Assembly: GCA_030595585.1 (NCBI GenBank)
Contig: JAUVCY010000001.1
Location: 1-31,498 of the forward strand
DNA from: Thermoplasmatota archaeon
GTDB taxonomy: Archaea; Thermoplasmatota; Penumbrarchaeia; Penumbrarchaeales; Penumbrarchaeaceae
Length of the DNA: 31,498 nt
Direction: 5' to 3'
Below the pieces are notes generated by a model. That model was not told the DNA's origin. It ran no database searches and saw only the letters and a list, made by a program, of their open reading frames with translations. This document shows, piece by piece, positions 15,159 to 23,411 of this stretch (its first letter is position 1; each line of letters begins with the position of its first letter). The translations under genes and the position numbers were made by a program.

Positions 15159-16717
15159 TGATGGCCGTCCCGGGGAACCCTCTCTATCACCATTCCTTCG
15201 ATGTAGATAGGTTCGAGCTTCTTTGAGACGCTCAGGGCCGTCTGAAGCTTTCTCCTGTGGTCGGAGTGGACGGTGTAAAGCAGATCGCCCTTCCTCACCT
15301 TGTCGCCCTTCTTCTTGTGTAGGTAGATCCCACCATATTTTTCGTGTGGACAGCCGGCGGCCCTGCATATCTTCACGATCGACCTGTTGTTGATCGAGGC
15401 CACATACCCATCCTTGGGCGCACGGACCTCATCGACGTATCGGCTCTCCCTGACAGACCCGGAACTGATCTCCTTGAGGTCGCACCCCTGGGCCCTGATG
15501 ATCTCCTTGAACTTCTCCAGGGCCCTGCCGCTCTTCAGGATCTCCTCCGCCTTGCGTTTACCGTTCTCGTGCGTCCCACCCATCTCCAGAATGATCCCGG
15601 CGATCGACAGGGCCTTCTCCACAACGCTTGAGGATGGTGTCTCACCCTCCAGTACCTGGAGAGCCTCCTTGACCTCGAGTGCCGGGCCTATGGCCCTTCC
15701 GATCGGCTGACCTCCGTAGGTGATGGCACATTCGACGTGTATCCCGATGCCGTCACCTATCTCGATGAAGTCCCTCGCGTACTTGCGCGCCAGGGCCATG
15801 TCCGGGACCTTGGTGTTCTCCCCGGTGGGTATGTCGATAAGAAGGTAGTCGGCTCCAACTGCCTTCTTCTTTGCCAGGACGGATGCGATCACCTGGGAGT
15901 AGGGATCTATCGCAAGGGGGTATTCGGCCCTTATGATGATATCATCCGCCGGTGCGATGTTGACCCCGCCTCCCCATGCGATCACACCACCCACGGTCTC
16001 GGTTATGTTCTTGATGCGGTGGGAGGGCAGCGTCACATTGGCTATCGTCTCCAGGATGTCCGCGGTGCCCCCGGCGGAGGATATCGCCCTTGAGCACGTC
16101 TTGGGAATAAGGAGCCCTGCGGCCGCCACGATCGGGACCACGATAAGGGTGATCTTGTTCCCTGGAGCCCCTCCTATGGAGTGGAAATCGTAGATGGGCT
16201 CTCCGTCTATATCGATCACCTCACCGGTCTTGACGATGCTCATCGTCAGGTCCTTGATCTCCCGGTTGTTCATCGGGTTTATGTAGGTGGCGGTGACGAA
16301 GGCCGCCAGCTCCACGTCCGAGAGGAGATGGTTCGTTATGTCCTCCGTCAGCACCTGGATCTCCTCGGCCTCCAGCTCCAGACCCTTCATGATCTTCTTG
16401 ATTATCTCTATGGACCGCGGCCTCTGGGCGGGAACCATTCTGACCTCCTCTCCCCCCGCCACCTTCAGGATGCCTCCTCCCCTCTTCAATACGCCGATCG
16501 AGCCGACCCCGACCACGGAGTCCGTCAATTCCACAAGTGCGGTGATGGAGCGGTCGTCCCTGGACACCTTGACCCGGTCCAGGGCCCTCAGTCCGAGCAC
16601 ACGGGCGTCACCGCGGTTCATGACCACGGTGAAATCTGCAGTTTCCAGGTCGATCGTGACCACCTTGAATGTGTCCGGCATATCCTCCTCATCGATCTCG
16701 CTGTTCTCTTTTTTCAT
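15149..16717 (-). CDS. deoA: AMP phosphorylase (archaeal thymidine-phosphorylase family)
   Basis: The product (522 aa) belongs to the archaeal AMP phosphorylases (EC 2.4.2.57), which convert AMP (also CMP, UMP) and phosphate to the free base and ribose-1,5-bisphosphate. The family signature is present: SIGGAPGNKITLIVVP at about 180 and KTCSRAISSAGGTAD at 206-219. The extra N-terminal domain (about the first 85 residues, with FKVVTIDLETADFTVVMN) is typical of the archaeal enzyme. The C-terminal domain includes GYVASINNRSIVKICRAAGCP. Length is close to the usual 503-505 aa, with a slightly longer N-terminus; ATG 16681 is an alternative start. The next upstream gene, 62 bases away, is R15P isomerase, which takes the product onward. 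Confidence 0.95.
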   Translation of the reverse strand: MKKENSEIDEEDMPDTFKVVTIDLETADFTVVMNRGDARVLGLRALDRVKVSRDDRSITALVELTDSVVGVGSIGVLKRGGGILKVAGGEEVRMVPAQRPRSIEIIKKIMKGLELEAEEIQVLTEDITNHLLSDVELAAFVTATYINPMNNREIKDLTMSIVKTGEVIDIDGEPIYDFHSIGGAPGNKITLIVVPIVAAAGLLIPKTCSRAISSAGGTADILETIANVTLPSHRIKNITETVGGVIAWGGGVNIAPADDIIIRAEYPLAIDPYSQVIASVLAKKKAVGADYLLIDIPTGENTKVPDMALARKYARDFIEIGDGIGIHVECAITYGGQPIGRAIGPALEVKEALQVLEGETPSSSVVEKALSIAGIILEMGGTHENGKRKAEEILKSGRALEKFKEIIRAQGCDLKEISSGSVRESRYVDEVRAPKDGYVASINNRSIVKICRAAGCPHEKYGGIYLHKKKGDKVRKGDLLYTVHSDHRRKLQTALSVSKKLEPIYIEGMVIERVPRDGHHII

Positions 16718-16750
16718 GATCTTCCCCTTCTTCACGATATATCATGGAAT

Positions 16751-16760
16751 GTGTATTTCT
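16751..16760 (-). promoter_or_regulatory. Possible TATA box of AMP phosphorylase
   Basis: AGAAATACAC on the minus strand gives a start near 16729. This would exclude the GTG at 16735 and favour ATG 16717 as the translation start. The site lies in the gap after R15P isomerase. Confidence 0.35.
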
Positions 16761-16779
16761 ACGTTTTCATCCGTTGATG

Positions 16780-17724
16780 TCACAGCCAGGAGAAATGGCC
16801 CACCAGTTCGGGAGGGATCATATCATCTATCCGCATCCCCGCCTCCTCCGGTGATATCGGGCCCCTCTCCGTTACTATCGAATCGATGAAGCGCCCTGGT
16901 GTCACATCAAATATGGGGTTTTCAAATCTCACTCCCTCCATATCCTCTACCCTGAGCGGGTCCGCCACCTCCTTCGGCCCCCTGTCCTCTATTGGTACAT
17001 CCGCACCCGCAAAGGCCGTCGGTGAGAACTTGTACGTCTCGGCACAGGTGTGGAAGGGTACGGAATTCTCCCCCGCAGAGAGGGCGATCTGGGAGGTCCC
17101 GATCTTGTTGATCAGGTCCCCGCATCGTGTTACGGTATCCGCACCCACCATCACGATGTCCACATCCTTCATGATGTGGTTCACCGCCGAATCGACGATC
17201 ATGGTAACGGGGACGCCGTTCCCGGCCAGCCATCTCGATGTTATGTGGCCCTGCCTCCAGGGCCTCGTCTCCGTGTTGATGACCCTCCTGACCTTTCCGA
17301 GCTTGTACCCCTCGTATATCGCCGAGAGGGCTGCAGATGAGTTGCAGTGGGTGAGAACGGTTGCATTGTCGGGTATCAGGACGGCCCCTTCCCTGCCTAT
17401 GCTCTCAACGGAATCCCTGGATCGGGTGATGAAATCTCCCGATCTCCGGATCACGTCCTCCCTCAGCTCGGGGCCATCCAGCGACGCCATACCGGAGAGG
17501 GTGAGGATGATCGCATTCCTGAGGGATACCGCTGTGGGCCTTGTGGAGAGGAGCGCCGATGCCGCCTCCCTGAGGTCGGAGGATAGATCTCCACTTACGT
17601 TGCCATAGGCCAGTTCTCCAAGGGCCCTGGAGGCTGCCCTCCCGATCCTCCCCGCACCCCGCACCCTCATACTGAGTATGTCGTCGGCGATGCGCTCTAT
17701 GGGTCCGGATCCTCTTTCATCCAT
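16780..17724 (-). CDS. e2b2: Ribose-1,5-bisphosphate isomerase
   Basis: The product (314 aa) is the eIF2B-alpha-like isomerase (EC 5.3.1.29) that turns ribose-1,5-bisphosphate into ribulose-1,5-bisphosphate. Motifs are RGAGRIGRAA, VLTHCNSSAAL with catalytic Cys127, NTETRPWRQG, MIVDSAVNH, VGADTVTR with Asp196, GPKEVAD and NPIFDVTPGRFIDSIVTERG. The spacing of Cys127 and Asp196 (69 residues) equals that of Cys133 and Asp202 in the Thermococcus kodakarensis enzyme, which separates it from translation factor eIF2B. GGAGGATAGGAG precedes ATG 17724. It lies between the unknown 238-aa gene and AMP phosphorylase, in one direction. Confidence 0.95.
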   Translation of the reverse strand: MDERGSGPIERIADDILSMRVRGAGRIGRAASRALGELAYGNVSGDLSSDLREAASALLSTRPTAVSLRNAIILTLSGMASLDGPELREDVIRRSGDFITRSRDSVESIGREGAVLIPDNATVLTHCNSSAALSAIYEGYKLGKVRRVINTETRPWRQGHITSRWLAGNGVPVTMIVDSAVNHIMKDVDIVMVGADTVTRCGDLINKIGTSQIALSAGENSVPFHTCAETYKFSPTAFAGADVPIEDRGPKEVADPLRVEDMEGVRFENPIFDVTPGRFIDSIVTERGPISPEEAGMRIDDMIPPELVGHFSWL

Positions 17725-17759
17725 CTCCTATCCTCCGAAATCGTGATCGGCAGCAGGGT

Positions 17760-18476
17760 TCACTCGTAACTGGTGCTGAACATCTCACCGTGGCCGGGGA
17801 TGATGTGATCGCAGTAGATCATCAGGTCCTTCAATGACTTGATGGAGGTCACGCGGCCGCGAACGATCCCCTCCTCATCCTCTTTCCTGAAGGCATCCAT
17901 TATCTCTTTGACCTGGGGGTTATCTCCGCTGTCAAGTGCGTATCCGACGATGCCCACGATCTTGCCCGCCAGGTGTTTCGTATCCGGGTCCAGAAGCTCC
18001 TCTCTTGCCGGCAGGTGGACCAGGAGTACCAGCGTGCCCGGCGCGGGAAAGGGGAGCCTCACGAGCTTGAGGTATCTGTCGATCCAATGATATGGGGTGC
18101 CGATCATCACCTTTCTCACCGCTCCCAGGGTCCCGCCCCACTCCTCCTCACGTATGTGCTGAAGGGCATTTACGAATATGCTGTCATTGCCGTTGAAATT
18201 GGAGTTCGCCCTGGTGGTGACCAGCACGTTCACCTTCTCCAACGGGACCGAGATCTCCCTCATCCTATCCCTGATATCCTGTTCCTGGTCCTGGGAACCC
18301 GAGTCCACGGACACCGTGTTGGTGGAGGTCTTGACCAGCGTGACCGACGATCTGGATGTGGAGCTTCCCCTCCTGCCCGAACCAACCGCCACCGGCACTA
18401 TCGACATCTTCCTGGTCCCGAAGTCATCGTTGTACTGCTGGACCACGCCGTCATCCCCTACGCTTGTTTCGGACAT
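17760..18476 (-). CDS. Unknown protein in the TgtA / R15P isomerase row
   Basis: The product (238 aa) is not recognised. Residues 1-70 are low in complexity and rich in Ser, Thr, Gly and Val (SGRRGSSTSRSSVTLVKT), probably disordered. From about residue 75 it looks globular: EKVNVLVTTRANSNF, WGGTLGAVRKVMIGTPYHW, LKLVRLPFPAPGTLVLLVHL, GKIVGIVGYALDSGDNP and LMIYCDHIIPGHGEMF at the end. There is no signal peptide or membrane helix. Gaps of 23 bases to TgtA upstream and 35 bases to R15P isomerase downstream indicate co-transcription. It may serve either the tRNA-modification or the nucleotide-salvage side of the operon. Confidence 0.75.
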   Translation of the reverse strand: MSETSVGDDGVVQQYNDDFGTRKMSIVPVAVGSGRRGSSTSRSSVTLVKTSTNTVSVDSGSQDQEQDIRDRMREISVPLEKVNVLVTTRANSNFNGNDSIFVNALQHIREEEWGGTLGAVRKVMIGTPYHWIDRYLKLVRLPFPAPGTLVLLVHLPAREELLDPDTKHLAGKIVGIVGYALDSGDNPQVKEIMDAFRKEDEEGIVRGRVTSIKSLKDLMIYCDHIIPGHGEMFSTSYE

Positions 18477-18499
18477 TTGGAAATCCCCATGTGAACGAT

Positions 18500-20560
18500 C
18501 TAAGGACTGGAAGGCTGCGGGGCCTTTTTATCTTTTACCCCATCTCTCACCTTTACGGCAACTCCAGCCTTGGCCTCGAGCATCAGCCTTGAGGAGACCA
18601 TGGCTTTCCCTACGGCGAACAGCGCGCCGTTCTCCCCCACGACCATCACCTCATCTCCGGGCCTGATGTTCTCATCGGCCGACCGGACGAACTTGCAGAA
18701 TACGTTGTATCCCTGCGCATTGTACTCTCCCGTATCATCTTCCACCACCACCCTCCAATTCGTCCCGGCGCCATGGAGCCTCCTCGCCCCCTCGAGTTTA
18801 AGGGTGAACATCCCGTCCTCCGCCCTGAGCGAGAGCAGGTGGACCTCCTCTCCATCCTTTCCCGACAACATCACGTTCCTTATCTTCCCGGTCCTTCTGG
18901 ACCGCTTGATGATCAGCCTGGATGCCAGCTCCCTGGCAGTGTCCCAGCTTCCGAAGAGGATCTCGTCGGCCCCTTTCCCCCCGATAATGCCGAACTGCAT
19001 TCTGGTGATATTGGCGACCTTGAGGGCCAGGAAGGACATCTCATCCCCCGCTCCTTTTGTCTCCGGGGGGTCCTCGGCGCCCGTCCAGTGGACCACCTCA
19101 CCTCTCGATCCCCGTATCACGGGCTCCATGGAGGAGATGATGCCCTCCATCACCTCATCGGTGAGCGATTCGGGCCGGGGGAATACGGATTGGGATATGG
19201 GATACATGTCCTCGATATCATAAGGTGCCGGGCCCAGGGGGGTTCTGATCACCACCCGATCGCCCGATGATGACGCACTGTTCAGCGCCACTTCCACTTT
19301 GTGGGAATGGGTCCTTCCCCAATCCGTCAGGATCAGGGTCCTCCCGTGGTCCACCGTTCGATAATTGGACGTCAGGCCGTCCTTGAACCGTTGAAATTCA
19401 GGGCGGCAGCGGGAGAGGGCCAGGTCGGAGCACATGAACCTCCTGGTGCTTCTGGGGGCCGACTCCTCCAGATGCCCTTTGTGCTGCTCCAGCCTCCTCA
19501 CCGCAGAGTACATGGCGGGGTGATACAGGGCGGACCTCTCCACCATCTCCCAGATGGTGCCCTCCTTCAGCGATATCCTGATCTCGTTCATGATCCCCCT
19601 CAGGGACCAGAGGTTGTGCCTCGAGAGGAGTCCGACCCTCTTCGGCTCCTCCATATCCTTCAGGTCCGAAGGGTCATATCTCGAACAGACCGGACACGAA
19701 CACGGAAAGGAATCCATCTCCCGGAGATGCCTTGTCCTGTCCCGGGTCATGTATCTTCCACCCTGTGCGAACTTGGCATATGAGGCGGAGTCGAAGAGGT
19801 CGCACCCGAGTGCTGCAGCCAGAGGCAGTATCATGGGGTGCCCCGCCCCGAAGAGATGTGTGGGTATCGAAGGCCCCAGTCCCCTTTTCCCGGCCACGAT
19901 GACATCCACAAGATCGGAATATCGATACGATTCCATCAATGGCACCACCCCTCCGATGGGGGAGTACGCGGACCCCATCTCCCTCACCGAGCGGCCTGAC
20001 AGCTCCCGAAGGTCCATGTGGACGCCGCCCTGGACCGGGATCGCCAGCTCCATATCTCCCATCACCTTCAGTGATCTGGACCCCCTATCAAGCGTGATAT
20101 CAAGGTCCTGTTTTGCCTCATCCCACGTGGAGGAGGGGACCGTGAACTTGTCCAGTATCGTTCCGATATCGGAGCCGATATCCCTCTGGAACTCGACGAT
20201 CTCCAGAGGGGTGACGTCCACCTCTTTTCCTTTTCCGGACCCGTACATATACGACTGGAAGGTCCCGGAATCGGTCATTATCATGCCGTCGTAATCAAGA
20301 AGCTTATGCAGCCCTTCATCCAGTGCGCGCTCCCTCAGTCTATCTCCCCTGCGGATGATATACGAGTTCGTGATTATCATGTCGTGGCCGAAGGTCTCCT
20401 TCAGCTCCTCCGGGGTCACCGCGTTCTCCCCGCTTGTGATGTTCGGGTTCACCACGGGCATCAGGTTCGGGGTCTCGATGGTCCTCCCCCTGACCGTGAA
20501 CTTTCCGATCCTCCCCGCCAGGTCGCACTCCCTCACCTCGAATTTGGATATTGTCTCCAT
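18500..20560 (-). CDS. tgtA: Archaeosine tRNA-guanine transglycosylase with PUA domain
   Basis: The product (686 aa) swaps guanine-15 in the tRNA D-loop for preQ0, the first committed step to archaeosine (EC 2.4.2.48). The TIM-barrel domain has GMIMTDSGTFQSY (general acid/nucleophile Asp97) and GCDLFDSASYA. The structural zinc is held by CSCPVC (Cys287, 289, 292) and His315 in LLSRHNL. The C-terminal PUA domain (about 605-675) includes NVFCKFVRSADENIRPGDEVMVV, as in the Pyrococcus enzyme; the linker domains are present, so this is the full-length form and not a split TgtA. The stop of the dehydrogenase upstream (20562) abuts its start codon at 20560, which implies one transcript. Confidence 0.96.
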   Translation of the reverse strand: METISKFEVRECDLAGRIGKFTVRGRTIETPNLMPVVNPNITSGENAVTPEELKETFGHDMIITNSYIIRRGDRLRERALDEGLHKLLDYDGMIMTDSGTFQSYMYGSGKGKEVDVTPLEIVEFQRDIGSDIGTILDKFTVPSSTWDEAKQDLDITLDRGSRSLKVMGDMELAIPVQGGVHMDLRELSGRSVREMGSAYSPIGGVVPLMESYRYSDLVDVIVAGKRGLGPSIPTHLFGAGHPMILPLAAALGCDLFDSASYAKFAQGGRYMTRDRTRHLREMDSFPCSCPVCSRYDPSDLKDMEEPKRVGLLSRHNLWSLRGIMNEIRISLKEGTIWEMVERSALYHPAMYSAVRRLEQHKGHLEESAPRSTRRFMCSDLALSRCRPEFQRFKDGLTSNYRTVDHGRTLILTDWGRTHSHKVEVALNSASSSGDRVVIRTPLGPAPYDIEDMYPISQSVFPRPESLTDEVMEGIISSMEPVIRGSRGEVVHWTGAEDPPETKGAGDEMSFLALKVANITRMQFGIIGGKGADEILFGSWDTARELASRLIIKRSRRTGKIRNVMLSGKDGEEVHLLSLRAEDGMFTLKLEGARRLHGAGTNWRVVVEDDTGEYNAQGYNVFCKFVRSADENIRPGDEVMVVGENGALFAVGKAMVSSRLMLEAKAGVAVKVRDGVKDKKAPQPSSP

Positions 20561-20561
20561 A

Positions 20562-21551
20562 TCATCCCTCCTCCAGAACCTCAGGGTTGAGGCAGTGTTT
20601 GGGGCGCCTTCTCGAGAGAACGTCCATCACGCCTTCGGACGCCAGCATGGCCATCTCGATCCTTGTCCCCTCCGTGGCAGAGCCGAGGTGCGGCAGGAGG
20701 ACCACGTTGTCGAGCTCCATCAATCCTGGGTACACCTTTGGCTCCTCCTCGTACACATCGAGGCCTGCCCCGTGGATCCGCCTCTCCCCGAGGGCTTCGG
20801 AGAGGGCCTTCTCGTCGATCACCGGCCCCCTGGCGGTATTTATCAAGATCGCACTTCTCTTCATGATCGAGAGCTCCCGTCTTCCGATCATGTGTCTGGT
20901 CTCCTCCGTAAGAGGTACGTGAAGGGAGATGATGTCCGATCCCCTCAGGAGCTCCTCCAGGGAGAGGTAGCGGGCGCTGAACTTCTCCTCGACCGCCTCG
21001 TTCCTGTTTCTGGAATGGTAAACTATCTTCAGACCGAATCCCCTTGCCCTCTCCATCACCGCCTGGCCTATCTTGCCAGCACCTATGATGCCGAGCGTCC
21101 TTCCCCTCAGGTCCTTTCCCAGAAGCAGCTTCGGGCTCCAGACCTTGAAACGCCCCTCCCTCACGAAACGATCGGACTCCACCACCCTCCTCGAGACGGA
21201 GAGCAGGAGGGACATGGCGATGTCCGCGGTAGCGTCCGTGAGGACCCCGGGTGTGTTCATGACCGGTATGGATCTTCTGGTGGCCTCATCAAGGGAGATG
21301 TTATCATAGCCGACCGCATAGTTCGCGATAGCTCTGAGCTTCGGGCCGCTGTCCAGCAGGTGTCCATCCACCCTGTCGCTCAGCATGGGGATCAGTCCAT
21401 CAGCGTTGCGAACACGTTCAAGGAGGATATCCCTCGGCATCGGCCCCTCGCCCTCCCAGATGTCCAGATGGGCGAACTCCCTGAGCCCCTTGATCCCCTC
21501 CTCGGGAAGTGACCTGGTGATGAGAACGATGGGTTTTCCGTTTGATTTCAT
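20562..21551 (-). CDS. D-2-hydroxyacid dehydrogenase, glyoxylate/hydroxypyruvate reductase type
   Basis: The product (329 aa) has the Rossmann motif LGIIGAGKIGQAV followed by YHSRNR, where the arginines after strand 2 suggest NADPH. The catalytic triad is Arg241 (NTARGPVID), Glu270 (GLDVYEEEP) and His288 (LLPHLGSAT). The block PGVLTDATADIAMSLLL is typical of glyoxylate reductases (EC 1.1.1.26/1.1.1.79). Phosphoglycerate dehydrogenase is less likely because the C-terminal ACT domain is absent. The start is ATG 21551, with AGGTGA five bases before it; GTG 21560 is in frame. It heads the minus-strand row, which includes the AMP-to-RuBP pair; glyoxylate is the by-product expected if RuBisCO oxygenates RuBP. 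Confidence 0.9.
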   Translation of the reverse strand: MKSNGKPIVLITRSLPEEGIKGLREFAHLDIWEGEGPMPRDILLERVRNADGLIPMLSDRVDGHLLDSGPKLRAIANYAVGYDNISLDEATRRSIPVMNTPGVLTDATADIAMSLLLSVSRRVVESDRFVREGRFKVWSPKLLLGKDLRGRTLGIIGAGKIGQAVMERARGFGLKIVYHSRNRNEAVEEKFSARYLSLEELLRGSDIISLHVPLTEETRHMIGRRELSIMKRSAILINTARGPVIDEKALSEALGERRIHGAGLDVYEEEPKVYPGLMELDNVVLLPHLGSATEGTRIEMAMLASEGVMDVLSRRRPKHCLNPEVLEEG

Positions 21552-21595
21552 ATCCTTCACCTACCCTGAGGTTAACGGTTTTTCAAGGATACCAA

Positions 21596-21702
21596 CCTAA
21601 CTTTGACATATGGGCACAGATGAGTGTCAAAGCGAGGCCTCTCACAACTTCGACAGGCTCGGATCATATTATGTTATTGTGCCTGTCAAGGTTGGGATCC
21701 AG
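21596..21702. repeat. 107-bp tandem structured repeat, unit A
   Basis: The unit holds two stems. The small stem is GGCAC/GTGTC (21613-21617, 21624-21628, one G-T pair) around AGATGA. The large stem is a 14-bp arm 21645-21658 pairing with 21681-21694, with one mismatch and one G-T pair. A perfect 8-bp pair CTTTGACA/TGTCAAAG (21601-21608, 21625-21632) is an alternative fold. It lies between divergent genes. Confidence 0.8.
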
Positions 21703-21809
21703 CCTAACTTTTACATATGGATACAGATGAGTATCAAAGTGAGGCCTCTCACAACTTTGACAGGCTAGGATCATATTATATTATTGTGCCTGTCAAGGTT
21801 GGGATACCA
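21703..21809. repeat. 107-bp tandem structured repeat, unit B
   Basis: About 92 percent identical to unit A, with eight substitutions. The small stem is GATAC/GTATC (21720-21724, 21731-21735) and the large 14-bp stem 21752-21765/21788-21801 pairs fully apart from one G-T. A partial third start (ATACCAACTTAATT) follows from 21804. Confidence 0.8.
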
Positions 21810-21810
21810 A

Positions 21811-21826
21811 CTTAATTAATATAACC
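21811..21826 (+). promoter_or_regulatory. TATA region of the AAA+/VWA operon
   Basis: CTTAATTAATATAACC directly follows repeat B. Transcription would start near 21845, leaving a leader of about 40 nt with AGGAGGA at 21874-21880. Confidence 0.5.
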
Positions 21827-21887
21827 ATTGCCCTTTTCCCAAACCAGCCGGGCCGACATCGGTTCAGGCCTTCAGGAGGACATGGAC

Positions 21888-23342
21888 ATGGTTTCCACGG
21901 ATCACGGAGATGCAGCATCGCTCAAGGACTCTGGATACGTTCCCAGGACCGCGCAGGAGGCGCTTGCCGGCAGGATACTTTCGGAGCTGGACTCGCTCAG
22001 GTCCAAGGGCTACTCAAGGAAGGAGGCGATCGCACTTCTATTTCGGAACGTGGTACTCGACCCGGAGGTCCTGGACACGTTCATCGCAGCTCTAATAGGG
22101 GGAAGCCACATACTGCTTTTCGGCCCATCGGGGACGGGGAAGACAAGCCTGGCAAAGGAGCTCTGGACCTTCTTTCCAAAGGAGATCTACACGGTCGATG
22201 GGTGCCCTGTGCAGGACGACCCTATGTCGGTGGTGGATCCCGCGTTTTTCGGAAGGGTCCCCTGCTGCCCCTCGTGCCAGTCGAGGTTTGGGTCCGGGGC
22301 CGATATCTTCGACCCCTCCAACGTGGACCCAAAGGGCGTTCCCGTGAATAGGGTCACGCTGAAGGAGGGGTATGGACTTGCCAGGCTGCAGGGATCGTCC
22401 GAGGTGTTTCCGGACAACCTCACAGGCGTATTCAACCTGCACAAACTGGAGGAGATCGGCGACCCCACAAGCCCCCTGATACTCGAGCCCGGCAAACTGC
22501 TCCAGGCGAATAGAGGGCTCCTGATGGTCGACGAGGTGGGAAAACTGCCCCTTGGAACACAGAACGTCCTGCTCCAGGCGCTTCAGGAGGGCATAGTCAC
22601 GCCGGCGAAATCCAGGGAGACCTTCCCGGCGAACTTCGTGGCCATAACCACTTCAAATCTCCGGGACCTCGATGCGATCAACGAGCCCCTGAACGACAGG
22701 TTGAGCAATATATACATCTCCTACAACAGGGATCATATGAAGAACCGGAGCATCATAGACATCGCCCTGGGAGGTAAAGGGGCGGAGGCATTCTTCTCCG
22801 AGATATTCCTTCAGGCGGCCGTGTTCCTCGTGGAGGCGTGGAGGGACCTTTCGGTGGACATACCCGAGCTCTCCGAGGTGGGGTCCAACAGGACGATCCT
22901 CGACACCGTCACCCGTTCCATAGCATATTCGAAACTGGCCAGGGAGCCCTTCGTATCAAAGGAGAGCTTCTCCATGGGCGTCAGGGACGCGCTCTACGGC
23001 AGGATCAGGGCACGGGGCGGCGACTCGTTCATGAGGAACGAGGAGATCGTCAAGGAGTTCATGACCGGCTCCCTTGACCTGAACATAGAGAGGGGGTTCA
23101 GGATGTACTGGTGCACGTTCTTCAAGAGGGACCTGGAGGGGTCCGTTTCAAGGGCGGAAAAGCTGGTGAGGGCGATGTCAACAGGGAAGGTCCCGGCAGA
23201 AGGGGACGGCGGACTGCTGAGAAAGTACATCATGAGGATGGAGAGGAACCGTGGGACCCTTGACGAAGGAGAGGTGCTCGAACAGGTCGTATCGATAATG
23301 AACTCAATGTCCGATTTCGGATGCACCGAGAGGCGCGAATAA
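21888..23342 (+). CDS. MoxR/magnesium-chelatase-type AAA+ ATPase with cysteine cluster
   Basis: The product (484 aa) has Walker A GPSGTGKT at 79-86, Walker B LLMVDEVGK at 211-218, sensor 1 in AITTSNLRDLD and a DRLSNIYI segment. Between Walker A and B lies an insert with Cys106 and CCPSC (126-130) followed by DIFDPSNVDP, probably a zinc knuckle not typical of MoxR. The C-terminal 200 residues are helical. Such ATPases remodel proteins or insert metals, paired with VWA proteins; the VWA gene follows at once. The start is ATG 21888, seven bases after AGGAGGA. The earlier frame reaches a TTG at 21828, and ATG 21882 is too close to that site. Confidence 0.88.
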   Translation: MVSTDHGDAASLKDSGYVPRTAQEALAGRILSELDSLRSKGYSRKEAIALLFRNVVLDPEVLDTFIAALIGGSHILLFGPSGTGKTSLAKELWTFFPKEIYTVDGCPVQDDPMSVVDPAFFGRVPCCPSCQSRFGSGADIFDPSNVDPKGVPVNRVTLKEGYGLARLQGSSEVFPDNLTGVFNLHKLEEIGDPTSPLILEPGKLLQANRGLLMVDEVGKLPLGTQNVLLQALQEGIVTPAKSRETFPANFVAITTSNLRDLDAINEPLNDRLSNIYISYNRDHMKNRSIIDIALGGKGAEAFFSEIFLQAAVFLVEAWRDLSVDIPELSEVGSNRTILDTVTRSIAYSKLAREPFVSKESFSMGVRDALYGRIRARGGDSFMRNEEIVKEFMTGSLDLNIERGFRMYWCTFFKRDLEGSVSRAEKLVRAMSTGKVPAEGDGGLLRKYIMRMERNRGTLDEGEVLEQVVSIMNSMSDFGCTERRE

Positions 23343-23411
23343 GCTGCCGGGGGTGAGCAGACGACGGAAGATAAAGGCACCATTCGCTATCCCCACATCA
23401 AGGGGGCCGGG

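Noticed and set aside
23343..23411. Frame between AAA+ stop and VWA start is open and in the same frame, suggesting readthrough or a fused protein
   Set aside because: A clear TAA at 23340 separates them, and GTG 23412 has a good AAGGGGG site; fusion would need stop-codon readthrough, for which there is no sign.
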